A DNA stretch of 64,000 nucleotides from Bradyrhizobium sp. NFR13 (GTDB taxonomy: Bacteria; Pseudomonadota; Alphaproteobacteria; Rhizobiales; Xanthobacteraceae), in NCBI RefSeq assembly GCF_900114605.1, contig NZ_FOTP01000002.1, forward strand, positions 496,001 to 560,000, given 5' to 3'. The position numbers and the translations under genes were made by a program. Positions 1 through 7,449 of the stretch are shown in pieces; positions within the stretch are counted from its first letter, which is position 1; each line of letters opens with the position of its first letter. The notes below the pieces were generated by a model. The model worked only from the letters and a program-made list of their open reading frames with translations. It was not told where the DNA came from and made no database searches.

Positions 1-157
1 TACCCGGGAAAAGATCGACGATTATCAACTCAGTATTGCCCCAACCTAGCCCTGACTTTTGCGACTGCCCGCTTTACGACAAAGCCGGTAAAGCAACGGT
101 CGAGGCAACTACTCGTTGCCTGCGGGAACGTAGCCTTGCGCTCCCCGTTATACTCGC

Positions 158-376
158 ATGGCAAGGAAATTTTTTAGCGTCGTCGTTGTGCGCTCCGTCG
201 AGGAATCCGTGGAGATCGTTGTCGAGGCAAAGAACGCCGACGACGCACATGTGGCAGCCATTCAGCATCTTCAGAAAAGCGGTGATGAATATACGTGGCA
301 AAAGCCGCGCAAGGATCTGACGGTCTGGCACAAGCAGGAGATCGATACACCGGCCATTGTCGATGTGAGCGCCTGA
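158..376 (+). CDS. small hypothetical protein
   Basis: A 72-residue soluble protein that I do not recognise. It starts MARKFF, has an N-terminal half rich in valine and glutamate that looks like beta strand, and a hydrophilic C-terminal half; there is no signal peptide or membrane segment. The start is uncertain: no clear Shine-Dalgarno sequence lies ahead of the ATG, and a TATACT box at 149-154 ends only three bases before it, too close for an ordinary promoter of this start. Codon use looks like that of the neighbours. Confidence 0.6.
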   Translation: MARKFFSVVVVRSVEESVEIVVEAKNADDAHVAAIQHLQKSGDEYTWQKPRKDLTVWHKQEIDTPAIVDVSA

Positions 377-511
377 AGCCAGTGAACCTCACAATCCCGC
401 GGATGTGCCGTCGTTGTCGCTACGACACCTGCCATTTGTCGTATTAAGCTGCTATGGCAAGCACCGCCGCCTGTGCAGTTGCACGCCTGTGTCGACCACG
501 GAGACATTCCA

Positions 512-960
512 ATGCGCTACCTCCACACCATGCTTCGCGTCCGCAATCTGGACGTTGCCCTGAAATTCTACGTCGATGCGCTGGGGCTCAAGGAAGTCCG
601 CCGCGTCGATAACGACAAAGCGAAATTCACGCTGGTGTTCTTGTGCGCCGCCGAAGACGAGGCGCTGCTGGCCAAGACCAAAGGGCGCGGCGCGCCGCTG
701 GTCGAACTCACTTACAACTGGGACGAAGAGAAATACGGCGAGGATCGCTATTTCGGCCATCTCGCTTACGAGGTCGACGACATCTATGCGACTGCGATCG
801 GCTGATGAAGCTCGGTATCACCATCAATCGCCCACCGCGCGATGGCCAGATGGCGTTCGTGCGATCGCCCGATCTGCATTCGATCGAGCTTCTGCAAAAG
901 GGCGATGCGGTGCCGCCGCAGGAACCGTGGTCGTCAATGCCCAACACCGGACATTGGTAA
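512..960 (+). pseudogene. gloA: lactoylglutathione lyase (glyoxalase I), frameshifted
   Basis: Glyoxalase I converts the methylglyoxal-glutathione hemithioacetal into S-lactoylglutathione. The first reading frame starts MRYLHTMLRV at 512 after a GGAGAC ribosome site and carries three expected metal ligands, His5, Glu65 and His83 (in GHLAYEV). It then hits a TGA at 803-805. The missing C-terminus is intact in another frame to 960 ([30 protein letters not shown]), including the fourth ligand Glu of SIELLQ. Loss of one base around 789-793 (GCGACTGCGATCGG) explains the break. It is either a real mutation giving an inactive, truncated enzyme or a sequencing error; otherwise the gene is not eroded, which suggests either explanation is recent. 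Confidence 0.85.
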
Positions 961-1052
961 CTCACAAAACACGCTGCTGGGTGTGTAGTTACGGAACTCC
1001 ATGAGACGTGTCGCGTTGTCAATGCGAACCTGATTTCATGGAGGCTGAGACA

Positions 1053-1133
1053 ATGGGACGTGGAATTTTACTCTGGCTACTGGGTGTGCCGATTCCGGTA
1101 ATCATTCTGCTGTGGCTCTTCTTCGGTCGCTGA
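1053..1133 (+). CDS. 26-residue single-pass membrane peptide
   Basis: A very short reading frame, MGRGILLWLLGVPIPVIILL onward, ending WLFFGR and TGA. It has a strong ribosome site (GGAGGCTGAG, 1040-1049) and is followed by a hairpin terminator, so it sits in its own transcription unit. The peptide is essentially one hydrophobic helix with arginine at both ends and a proline kink (VPIP). Similar tiny peptides, often starting MGRG and containing a proline pair, are common in Hyphomicrobiales genomes and are usually annotated as hypothetical or missed. The function is unknown; from the sequence I can only support an inner-membrane peptide. Confidence 0.6.
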   Translation: MGRGILLWLLGVPIPVIILLWLFFGR

Positions 1134-1155
1134 CGCCTCCTAAGCTGAACCTTTG

Positions 1156-1183
1156 AACAGGCCTCGCTCACGCGGGGCCTGTT
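1156..1183 (+). terminator. hairpin terminator after the 26-residue peptide gene
   Basis: AACAGGCC pairs with GGCCTGTT (8 bp, 12-base loop) and is followed by TTCGTTTG. It lies 22 bases after the stop codon of the small peptide gene. Confidence 0.6.
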
Positions 1184-1290
1184 TCGTTTGCAGCCTCGCT
1201 TCTTTGTGAGAGGTCGGCCCGAGATCGGCCTTGCGATGGCGACGCGTTGCTGACTAAACCTGCGGCGCTTATTCACCAGCGAGGTTCATC

Positions 1291-1938
1291 GTGCCGCAGA
1301 CTCCCACTCCGTCCCTGCAGATCTGGGGCCGCGCCAATTCGGTCAATGTGCAAAAGGTTCTGTGGTGCTGCCATGAGCTAGACGTTGCGTATAAGCGCAT
1401 CGATGCCGGCATGCAATTTGGCCGCAATGGCGAGGCGGACTATCTGGCGATGAATCCCAACGGCCGTGTGCCCACCTTGGTGCAAGGCGATTTCGTGCTG
1501 TGGGAATCCAATTCCATCATGCGCTATATCACCCTGGCCTATGGCGCTGCATCGACGCTCTATCCATCCGCTCCGAAGGTGCGCGCCGGGATGGAGCGCT
1601 GGCTCGACTGGACACTGACGACATTGCAGCCGGCCGAGCGTCCGCTGTTCTGGGGACTGGTGCGGACGCCCGCCGCCGACCGCGACATGGCCGCGCTGCA
1701 GAAGACTGCGGACACCAATGCGACACTGTGGGAGATGGTCGACCGGCAGCTCTCCCGTCAGATCTGGATGGAAGGCGACGATTTCAGCCTCGCCGATATC
1801 GCCATCGGCTGCTATGCGCGGCGCTGGTTCGGCGTCGAGGGTGTCACGCGCCCTGCACTTCCGCATCTGCAACGCTGGTATCAGGTGATCTCGGCGCGGC
1901 CTGGCTTCCAGACCTATGTCGCGCCGCCGCTCTCCTGA
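1291..1938 (+). CDS. glutathione S-transferase family protein
   Basis: A 215-residue cytosolic protein of the usual GST length, probably conjugating or otherwise using glutathione; the substrate cannot be told. The N-terminal thioredoxin-like domain (about residues 8-85) has the probable catalytic Ser17 in the first helix (GRANSVNVQK), the cis-proline of RVPTL at 61, and the Glu72-Ser73 glutathione-binding pair of WESNS. The rest is the all-alpha C-terminal domain, with DFSLADIAIG as the usual N-capping box. The broken glyoxalase I nearby also uses glutathione, but the two are separated by a terminator and not co-transcribed. Confidence 0.9.
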   Translation: MPQTPTPSLQIWGRANSVNVQKVLWCCHELDVAYKRIDAGMQFGRNGEADYLAMNPNGRVPTLVQGDFVLWESNSIMRYITLAYGAASTLYPSAPKVRAGMERWLDWTLTTLQPAERPLFWGLVRTPAADRDMAALQKTADTNATLWEMVDRQLSRQIWMEGDDFSLADIAIGCYARRWFGVEGVTRPALPHLQRWYQVISARPGFQTYVAPPLS

Positions 1939-1959
1939 GCGCAGGCGTTCGTTCGAACG

Positions 1960-2112
1960 TTAGTTTAGCGAGCGTTCGAGCAGTAGGATGCCCATGATCA
2001 TCACCAGCGTGATCGCGGCCACGATAAGGCGCGTGGACCAGTTCATGCCACGGCTGATCCACCACAGCAGCGCGCAGCCCATCAATGCGGGAATGACGAT
2101 ATCGGGGCGCAC
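1960..2112 (-). CDS. small two-helix membrane protein
   Basis: A 50-residue protein taken from a GTG start 13 bases after the stop codon of the PilZ gene, so the two could be co-transcribed. It shows two hydrophobic segments, IVIPALMGCALLWWI and LIVAAITLVMIMGILLL, separated by a short basic, tryptophan-containing loop (RGMNWSTR). An in-frame ATG at 2082 is an alternative start that would shorten the first helix. I do not recognise the family. Neither start has a good ribosome site. Confidence 0.45.
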   Translation of the reverse strand: MRPDIVIPALMGCALLWWISRGMNWSTRLIVAAITLVMIMGILLLERSLN

Positions 2113-2125
2113 GATCGGTGGAGCC

Positions 2126-2380
2126 CTATGCGATGAAGCGAACGCCCAGCGTCTTGCCGCGGCGCCAGACCACTTCACACGTACGCCCGGTGCGGGCGTC
2201 GCGCGAGAAAGCCAGCTTCATCTTGTTGGGGACCGACGTGGGATCGTCGACGACGACTTTTGCGCCGGAAGTCGAGAGATCCAGCACATTGCATTGCCGG
2301 GCCGCGAATCCACCGTCCAGCGTGATCCACGCGGCCTGGTGTACGGACCGGCGTGTGTCGCGTTTTTTCGTCACTGCCAT
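2126..2380 (-). CDS. single-domain PilZ protein
   Basis: An 84-residue cytosolic protein made only of a PilZ domain, the usual receptor for cyclic di-GMP. The start MAVTKKRDTRRSV places the RxxxR ligand motif (RDTRR) near the N-terminus, and the second motif, [D/N]xSxxG, is present as DLSTSGA about 30 residues later. The reading frame is open further upstream (to 2524), but that stretch does not look coded and the motif spacing favours the start at 2380. It may form a short unit with the membrane protein gene at 1960-2112. A diguanylate cyclase lies in this window at 48806-49942, but nothing links the two directly. Confidence 0.8.
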   Translation of the reverse strand: MAVTKKRDTRRSVHQAAWITLDGGFAARQCNVLDLSTSGAKVVVDDPTSVPNKMKLAFSRDARTGRTCEVVWRRGKTLGVRFIA

Positions 2381-2709
2381 CGCATCACTCCACGCCCCGG
2401 GAGAGAGCCTTAAGCCCGCATGCTTTAAGAACCGTTGAGAGGTGCAGAAGAGTTCGAAATGTCTTGTGCACAAGGTCCGTGCGCCGCGCATGGGGATCAT
2501 CCACCTGATCCCCTCACCGCCCACTTGCCGACCCGAACAAACGTCACTATACGTTCGGCCGCTGGCACCAAACTGATTTGCTTTCAGTCGGTGCCGCCCG
2601 CGATGGATCAGCCCTAAAGCTTTGATGTTGCGGCGATTTTAGAAATAGCCGTGCAGAACCGCGGTATCCTTGGCCCTCTTTAGGGCCGCTGGATCGGCCG
2701 GGGTTTTTT
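2381..2709. other. intergenic region between PilZ gene and tRNA-Glu
   Basis: About 330 bases with no convincing gene. It holds the PilZ promoter (minus strand), a perfect 8-bp hairpin at 2492-2513 (GGGGATCA / TGATCCCC, 6-base loop) without a T-run, and, just before the tRNA, a tight hairpin at 2672-2687 (GGCCCT-CTTT-AGGGCC) with a run of six T at 2704-2709. I could not place a confident promoter for the tRNA. Confidence 0.5.
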
Positions 2710-2784
2710 GCTCCCTTCGTCTATCGGTTAGGACGCCACCCTTTCACGGTGGAGAGAGCGGTTCGATTCCGCTAGGGAGCGCCA
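2710..2784 (+). tRNA. tRNA-Glu (anticodon UUC)
   Basis: The sequence folds as a complete cloverleaf. The acceptor stem GCTCCCT pairs with AGGGAGC, the anticodon stem CCACC/GGTGG encloses loop CTTTCAC with anticodon TTC, the T-arm is GCGG-TTCGATT-CCGC, and the discriminator G is followed by an encoded CCA (2782-2784). It carries glutamate and reads GAA/GAG. The last 27 bases before the final A (2757-2783) are repeated exactly in inverted orientation at 4923-4949. Confidence 0.97.
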
Positions 2785-2930
2785 TTCGCGCACTGCCCTG
2801 GGTCAGGCCACGTTATTGCCACCCGAGCCTTATTTTCGTTGAACTTGGCCGCGAACCTCCCAAAATTCACGCGTTCTGGATGGTTTTGTCGCGGATTGGA
2901 ACGATCACACGCCATAGGACTTCGAGCTTC

Positions 2931-3482
2931 ATGGTCGAAATCATGCCGAGCGCTTCCCAGCACAGTTACGCGTCCGACCCCAGTCACACTTGGCGCCTTA
3001 GCCAGCAGCCAATCATGGTTGCGGCTGTAGCCCTGTTTTTGGTCGTGATCGGCATCGGCGGCATCGTCGCATGGCGCAGCTATAGCGGCGCAACGCCGGA
3101 ACCGGAGCGCCTTACCGCATCGCGCCTGCAGCAGGCCCGCGTTGCGCAGGCGTCCGAACAGCTGATCGAAAAGACCAAAGGCATCGAGGCCACCCAGCAG
3201 CAGTCGATCGATCAGCTCCAGGTCGTGCAGGATCAGTTGCAGACCATGCAGCGTCTGATGACGGCACAGCAGAACGAAGCGCGTAAGCTCAACGAACAGG
3301 TCGGCGCCCTCACCTCGACGCTCGACAATCTCCGCCAGTCCTTTGCCAGCACCTCGGCCACCGACGACAAGCCCGCGGCGCGTGAGCAGCCCCGTCGCTC
3401 GCGCTCCCGCGCCGCGGCAAGCAAGGGCCGGACGAAAATGAAGATCGTTGTGCAGCGCAAGCGCCCCGGGGCGCGCGGCTAA
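2931..3482 (+). CDS. membrane-anchored coiled-coil protein with basic tail
   Basis: A 183-residue protein of unknown function. After about 25 polar residues comes one membrane helix (about 26-46, MVAAVALFLVVIGIGGIVAW), then a long glutamine-rich helix (about residues 60-140, with repeats such as QLQVVQDQLQTMQRLM) expected to form a coiled coil, and finally an Arg/Lys-rich tail (RRSRSRAAASKGRTK, MKIVVQRKRPGARG). The start is either 2931 (MVEIMPSAS) or 2943 (MPSASQ). The reading frame is open upstream through the tRNA gene, but that part is not coding. The protein is probably inserted in the inner membrane with the coiled coil on one face; the basic tail suggests contact with nucleic acid or phospholipid. 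Confidence 0.75.
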   Translation: MVEIMPSASQHSYASDPSHTWRLSQQPIMVAAVALFLVVIGIGGIVAWRSYSGATPEPERLTASRLQQARVAQASEQLIEKTKGIEATQQQSIDQLQVVQDQLQTMQRLMTAQQNEARKLNEQVGALTSTLDNLRQSFASTSATDDKPAAREQPRRSRSRAAASKGRTKMKIVVQRKRPGARG

Positions 3483-3617
3483 GCCATCCCGATCGATTGA
3501 TCCCGAGCACACGTGAACTGCTTGTACTCCCCACAACACCGCGCCTAGTCTGCTCCGCCGAACGCAATCTGCACTGATCAAGGTGTGAGATCATGCGATC
3601 CCGGCAGGGAGCGAGAC

Positions 3618-3854
3618 ATGAAGCATGACGGTGGCGACCACCTTCACGCGCACGACAGCGCGATAGCCGAGAAATACGGCAGCACCACACTGGCAACACT
3701 CCGCAAGATCTACGGCAAGTTCTTCGCAGCCGGGCATCCCGACACGCTGACGCTCAGCGAAGTGCTGGTGAAGCTAAACGACACCTCGCTTAGCCAGCTC
3801 CGCCGCGATCACGACACAGGACATCTCAAGAAGAAGATCTCGAAGGCGGCCTGA
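3618..3854 (+). CDS. hypothetical protein
   Basis: A 78-residue soluble protein starting MKHDGGDHLHAHDS, with a ribosome site AGGGAGCGAGAC immediately upstream that decides the start. The N-terminus is rich in histidine and aspartate, followed by a mixed region ATLRKIYGKFFAAG and HPDTLTLSEVLVKLNDTSL that looks helical, and a basic end (HLKKKISKAA). I do not recognise it. It converges with the DedA gene on the other strand, 21 bases away. Confidence 0.65.
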   Translation: MKHDGGDHLHAHDSAIAEKYGSTTLATLRKIYGKFFAAGHPDTLTLSEVLVKLNDTSLSQLRRDHDTGHLKKKISKAA

Positions 3855-3875
3855 TGCGACGCGTTGGCGCTGTGG

Positions 3876-4469
3876 TTAGAACACCTTGCGCAGCAACAAC
3901 ACGGTGAGCACGATCACGACGACTGGAGCTCCAAATGTCACGGGGAGCAACCATGGACTGTCGGCGTCGATGAGTGTGCCGGGAATGACGCCGATCAAGG
4001 CATGATCGACGATCCAGACCATAGCAGAAACGATACTGGCGGTTTCGAACTTCAGACGCGGCATGCCGGCGATGCCCGCGACGCTGGTGACCAGCGCGCG
4101 CGCCGGCCCGATATGGTAACCGACCATGATCGCGGCGATGCCGTAGCGCTCGAATAGCCCGCGCACCCGCGCCACCAGTTGCTGACGCGATTGAAGCATC
4201 CGCATCTCCAACAGCCTCGGCCCGCACCGCTTGCCGAGCTCATAGGACACGCTCATGCCAAGCGCCGCGCCGCCGATGGCCCAGAGAACGAAAGTCCAGG
4301 ACACCATGCCGGCACCGATCAGCACGCCCGTCGCCGTCACGATGGCAGCAGCCGGAACGACGAAACTGGAGCCGACCAGACATCCGAAGAAGGCGATGAC
4401 GAGGCCAAGCGGTCCAGCCCAACCGGCTTGCGCCGCAATCAGCGTCGAGATTTTCTGAATGATGTCCAT
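3876..4469 (-). CDS. DedA / VTT-domain membrane protein
   Basis: A 197-residue inner-membrane protein of the DedA (VTT, SNARE-associated) family, whose members act in lipid flipping and membrane homeostasis. The family signature is visible as a re-entrant hydrophobic stretch, FFGCLVGSSFVVPAAAIV, and a second stretch MVGYHIGPARALVTSVAGIAG, matching the usual R-x-x-x-x-x-x-x-G-x-x-x-M pattern loosely, followed by two C-terminal helices. The start MDIIQKIST (4469) is preferred over an upstream ATG at 4541 because it matches usual DedA lengths. A second family member lies at 35506-36036. Confidence 0.8.
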   Translation of the reverse strand: MDIIQKISTLIAAQAGWAGPLGLVIAFFGCLVGSSFVVPAAAIVTATGVLIGAGMVSWTFVLWAIGGAALGMSVSYELGKRCGPRLLEMRMLQSRQQLVARVRGLFERYGIAAIMVGYHIGPARALVTSVAGIAGMPRLKFETASIVSAMVWIVDHALIGVIPGTLIDADSPWLLPVTFGAPVVVIVLTVLLLRKVF

Positions 4470-4666
4470 CAGGGAAAGGATTCCGACCGGCGCTGTATTT
4501 CGTTCAGGGCTGTGTTTCGTCCAGAACAAGCAATGAAACAAAATCGCGGTCGAAGAAACCGTTTCCTTCCGTCGACGCAGACTACCTGAAGCGAACGCCC
4601 TCTATTTCGTCACGCCAACGACGCGCCGATCGGCGCACGGATGGACACAAGATCGAGGGACACACG

Positions 4667-4892
4667 ATGACATTCACGACCGTCAGGCTCGCCGCCGCCA
4701 CTGTTCTTGCGTTCGGTGCGTCTCTGTAGCACGGAGATTCCGGACGTCGATCGCGTCACGGCCTGCATGATCCGCAACAAGTCGCAGCTGAGCGATGGCT
4801 GCAAGTCGGTCTTTGCACCTGCTTCGGCCTATCAGCCGGCATCGCTACGAACTACGAAGCCTGTCAATCTGGTGCCGGCTCGGATTCGCTGA
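4667..4892 (+). pseudogene. decayed small secreted protein gene
   Basis: A good signal-peptide start, MTFTTVRLAAATVLAFGASL, stops at a TAG (4727-4729). An adjacent frame carries on without its own start: EIPDVDRVTACMIRNKSQLS, then DGCKSVFAPASAYQP. Two cysteines spaced as in ACMIRNKSQLSDGC resemble the cysteine-rich repeat found in small exported alphaproteobacterial proteins. A single frameshift near 4725 would join the two parts. The C-terminal end after about 4835 may be shifted again. I read it as a broken gene for an exported cysteine-containing protein; the family assignment is tentative. Confidence 0.5.
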
Positions 4893-4922
4893 CGCCTAGC
4901 GCAGGCACGCTATCCCGTGGGC

Positions 4923-4949
4923 GGCGCTCCCTAGCGGAATCGAACCGCT
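4923..4949 (-). repeat. inverted 27-bp copy of the tRNA-Glu 3' end
   Basis: On the minus strand these 27 bases are identical to 2757-2783, the T-arm, acceptor 3' strand, discriminator and CC of tRNA-Glu. The acceptor 5' strand is absent, so this is not a working tRNA. The adjoining sequence (GGTAGAGCGC near 4966-4975) looks like a D-arm but also forms the end of the neighbouring gene. A 3' tRNA fragment is the usual scar left by tRNA-targeting integrases, but here the two copies are inverted, not direct. Confidence 0.8.
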
Positions 4950-4972
4950 ACGTGTGCAAATCTGGTTGCGCT

Positions 4973-5233
4973 CTACCGCCGGCGCGCCACGGCGACGCCG
5001 AGTAGGAAGGCAACCAACAGAGAGCCTAGCGGCGCTTCCCGCGCGACATTGGCCAGGATGCTCAGGGGCATTCCTGGTTTTTTACCCGACTCGATGGCGC
5101 CTCCGATGCGATGCGCGGTCTCGGTCACCGCGTCTTTCACATCCGTAATCGTTTCCGTGATTGTCGATCTGGCCTCAAGTACGGGCTCGACGCCTTCGTA
5201 GATGTAGGGGGGTGTCTTTGCGTCGTCGGCCAT
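4973..5233 (-). CDS. small C-tail-anchored membrane protein (YqjD/DUF883-like layout)
   Basis: An 86-residue protein. The first two thirds are a polar helix (ARSTITETITDVKDAVTETA), and the end is one membrane helix, APLGSLLVAFLLGVAVARRR, whose glycine spacing and terminal arginines resemble the C-terminal anchor of the YqjD/ElaB/DUF883 group, which tether ribosomes or stress factors to the inner membrane. This is a similarity of layout, not a firm assignment. The start at 5233 has an ACGGGAA ribosome site at good spacing; the ATG at 5239 is too close to it. Its stop codon lies within the tRNA-like remnant next to it. Confidence 0.6.
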   Translation of the reverse strand: MADDAKTPPYIYEGVEPVLEARSTITETITDVKDAVTETAHRIGGAIESGKKPGMPLSILANVAREAPLGSLLVAFLLGVAVARRR

Positions 5234-5391
5234 GGTCATTTCCCGTGCAGTATGAGCTGTGTCAGCCCAATCAACCGGACGCGGATTGGTTCCGGCTCGT
5301 CCCTCGCGCCGCACCAGCGTCTCTTTTGCCGCAGGCGGCTCTCGCGAGAGTCACTCTTTCCGGCCTGCCCGGCCGTCTATAATTAGGTTCC

Positions 5392-6408
5392 ATGTACCTG
5401 CTCGAATCGCTCCCCACCGTGATCGGTATCGCCGCCGTGGCCCCAGCTCTGCTGGTGCTGTGGCTGGTGATTGCTGCCGACGAACGGCCGGGACCGCCAG
5501 GGCTGGTCTGGGCGTCATTCCTGCTGGGCGCCGCCAGCATCTCCCTGCTCGGCTATGCCCGTGCGCTGTTCGCGGCAATTCCGGGCCTTACGGACAACCC
5601 GACACTCGCCATGGTGCTCCACGCTGTGTTTGGCGTCGCCGCGCCAGAGGAGATCGTGAAGATCTTCGTCATCATCGCAGTATCCACCCAGCGCGCCCGC
5701 ACGGCCGATCCGATGGACACGGTGGTTTATGGCGCCGCCGCCGGCCTCGGCTTCGCCGCCTACGAGAATCTCGTCTATCTCCTGCAATATCCCGAGATGT
5801 GGCGGACCCTCGCGGTGCTGCGCAGCGTACTGACCGTACCATTTCACGGTGCGCTCGGCGTCATCGCCGGCGCTTACATCGCCATCGCCCGCTCCGGCCG
5901 CGCACTCGGCGCCCATCGCCGCGATGGGTGGGCCTTCATTCGTACGCCCATGCTCATCGTCCTGGCGCCGGTGACGCTGCATGCCTGCTTTGATCTTCCT
6001 CTGCTGACGCTGCAGCGGCATCCGGAAATCGTCGGCGTGATGCGCCGTGTGCTCGAGGCCGCCGGCGTGGTGATCGGCTTCGGCACGATCGCGCTGGCAG
6101 CACGACTCGTCAGGCGGATCGGCGCGCATCATGCGCCCCATACGGAGGTGTCACGCGAGCGGCTCAGCCAGTTGCGCGGCATGTGGGCGCTGCTGGTGGC
6201 CGGCGGCGGTGCGGGGTTTGCCGGCACAGCATTCCTGCTGACTTCAATCCATCATTGGTACATCAACCCGGCGCGCAACGTCACCATGATGCTGATCCCG
6301 CTCGGTCAGGTATCGATCGCCATCGGCGCCGTGCTGCTGGTGCTGACGACAACGGCCTATGTCCTCGGCCGCAACCGCATGCGCACGGCGGCACCCGCGC
6401 AGTCGTAA
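5392..6408 (+). CDS. PrsW-family intramembrane metalloprotease
   Basis: A 338-residue polytopic inner-membrane protein. The family's catalytic motifs are all visible: EExxK as APEEIVK (Glu86, Glu87, Lys90), FAAYEN (121-126), a conserved His at 152 in VPFHGALG, and HxxxD as His197-Asp201 in LHACFDLP. In Bacillus, PrsW cleaves an anti-sigma factor at its first site; in alphaproteobacteria the substrate is mostly unknown. There is no anti-sigma factor gene in this window. About eight or nine hydrophobic segments are apparent. The next gene downstream, an HdeD-like membrane protein, is 123 bases away. Confidence 0.85.
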   Translation: MYLLESLPTVIGIAAVAPALLVLWLVIAADERPGPPGLVWASFLLGAASISLLGYARALFAAIPGLTDNPTLAMVLHAVFGVAAPEEIVKIFVIIAVSTQRARTADPMDTVVYGAAAGLGFAAYENLVYLLQYPEMWRTLAVLRSVLTVPFHGALGVIAGAYIAIARSGRALGAHRRDGWAFIRTPMLIVLAPVTLHACFDLPLLTLQRHPEIVGVMRRVLEAAGVVIGFGTIALAARLVRRIGAHHAPHTEVSRERLSQLRGMWALLVAGGGAGFAGTAFLLTSIHHWYINPARNVTMMLIPLGQVSIAIGAVLLVLTTTAYVLGRNRMRTAAPAQS

Positions 6409-6531
6409 CGTTCAAGAACGCGCGCGACATTCGAGCTATTCCCGATCAACAAACTTGCACCCTTCCGCGTGTGAGCGGATAAATGCGAGGTACGGCCAGC
6501 ATGCTGCCGGCCAGATCAGGACATCGCCGCC

Positions 6532-7107
6532 ATGACCATGCCGCCCAACCTCGCCGAATTGCAATCGAAGATGAGCGACGCCGTGCGCGCGCACTGGAAG
6601 GCATTTCTGATCGAGGGCATCGTGCTGGTGATCCTCGGCTTCGCCGCGATGATCGTGCCGCAGGTGGCGAGCATTGCCGTCACCGTCATGCTGGGCTGGA
6701 TGTTCTTCATCTCGGGCGTTGCCGCGCTGCTGATGACCTTCTGGGCACGCCAGACGCCGGGCTTTGTCTGGTCGCTGATCTCAGCCGTGCTCGGCATCGG
6801 TGCCGGCATCATTCTGCTCACGCGTCCGGCCGAAAGCACGCTGACGCTGACATTCGTAGTTGGCGTCTATTTTCTCGCCGAGGGGGTCGCGACCATCATG
6901 TATGCGCTTCAGCATCGCAAGGAACTGTCCGAGCGCTGGAGCTGGATGGCCTTCTCCGGTCTGATGGATATCGTAATCGCCTTCATCATCATCTCGGGCC
7001 TGCCGGGCACGGCAGCCTGGGCCATCGGCCTGATGGTCGGCATCAATCTGGTGATCGGCGGCGCGTCGCTGATCGGCCTCGCGATGGCCGCACGCAACAA
7101 GGCCTGA
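6532..7107 (+). CDS. HdeD family (DUF308) membrane protein
   Basis: A 191-residue inner-membrane protein with six hydrophobic segments arranged as repeated pairs, the DUF308/HdeD layout. Typical family stretches are seen, such as LIEGIVLVILGFAAMIVP near the start and ALQHRKELSERWSWMAFSG in the middle. HdeD is linked to acid resistance in enterobacteria; elsewhere the role is unknown. The start MTMPPNLAEL fits the normal family length. A small exported protein gene converges from the other strand. Confidence 0.85.
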   Translation: MTMPPNLAELQSKMSDAVRAHWKAFLIEGIVLVILGFAAMIVPQVASIAVTVMLGWMFFISGVAALLMTFWARQTPGFVWSLISAVLGIGAGIILLTRPAESTLTLTFVVGVYFLAEGVATIMYALQHRKELSERWSWMAFSGLMDIVIAFIIISGLPGTAAWAIGLMVGINLVIGGASLIGLAMAARNKA

Positions 7108-7130
7108 TCCGGCCGATGATCTGCAGGGGC

Positions 7131-7409
7131 TCAGCAGCCCTTGCAGATATTCTTGATCATACGATCGAGTTCGCGATCCTGCGCGTCGATGCGGGACGGA
7201 TCGTTCTTGCCAGTCTCCGGCGGCAGATCGCCCGGACGCGGCTGACGATGGCCGATGGGGGCTTCAGGCAAGGTGCCGCCGCTGTTGCTCTGTGTGGTCG
7301 GCTGCGAGCGCAGCCCCTTGGGTGGCAGGTTACGGGATGAGTCCTGCGCCAGAGCCAGCGAATGGCCGAGAACAAACAGGCCTGCCGTCATCACGAACAA
7401 TGTTTTCAT
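7131..7409 (-). CDS. small exported proline-rich protein
   Basis: A 92-residue protein with a clear signal peptide (MKTLFVMTAGLFVLGHSLAL, cleavage probably after LAQ at about 22). The mature part is polar and proline-rich (RQPRPGDLPPETGK) and ends in a short charged helix with two cysteines (MIKNICKGC). It is probably periplasmic. I do not recognise a domain. It lies downstream of epmB on the same strand, 40 bases away, so it could be read through from that operon, but nothing ties it to EF-P. Confidence 0.65.
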   Translation of the reverse strand: MKTLFVMTAGLFVLGHSLALAQDSSRNLPPKGLRSQPTTQSNSGGTLPEAPIGHRQPRPGDLPPETGKNDPSRIDAQDRELDRMIKNICKGC

Positions 7410-7449
7410 TTTCTGTCTCCGACACCAGTTGGCGCGAGTAAGCCGGTCA

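Noticed and set aside
149-154. TATACT as the promoter of the first gene
   Set aside because: It ends three bases before the start codon, too close for a transcript that includes the ATG, and no -35 box is at the right distance.
2670-2930. Upstream extension of the coiled-coil membrane protein gene
   Set aside because: It runs through the tRNA-Glu gene, which is a complete cloverleaf, and has no ribosome site; the protein starts at 2931 or 2943.
2757-4949. attL/attR pair of an integrated element
   Set aside because: The two 27-bp copies are inverted, not direct, and no integrase lies between them; kept only as a scar of unknown origin.
4923-4990. A second tRNA gene on the minus strand
   Set aside because: The T-arm and acceptor 3' strand match tRNA-Glu, but the acceptor 5' strand does not pair, and the would-be D-arm is the end of a protein gene. 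It is a fragment.
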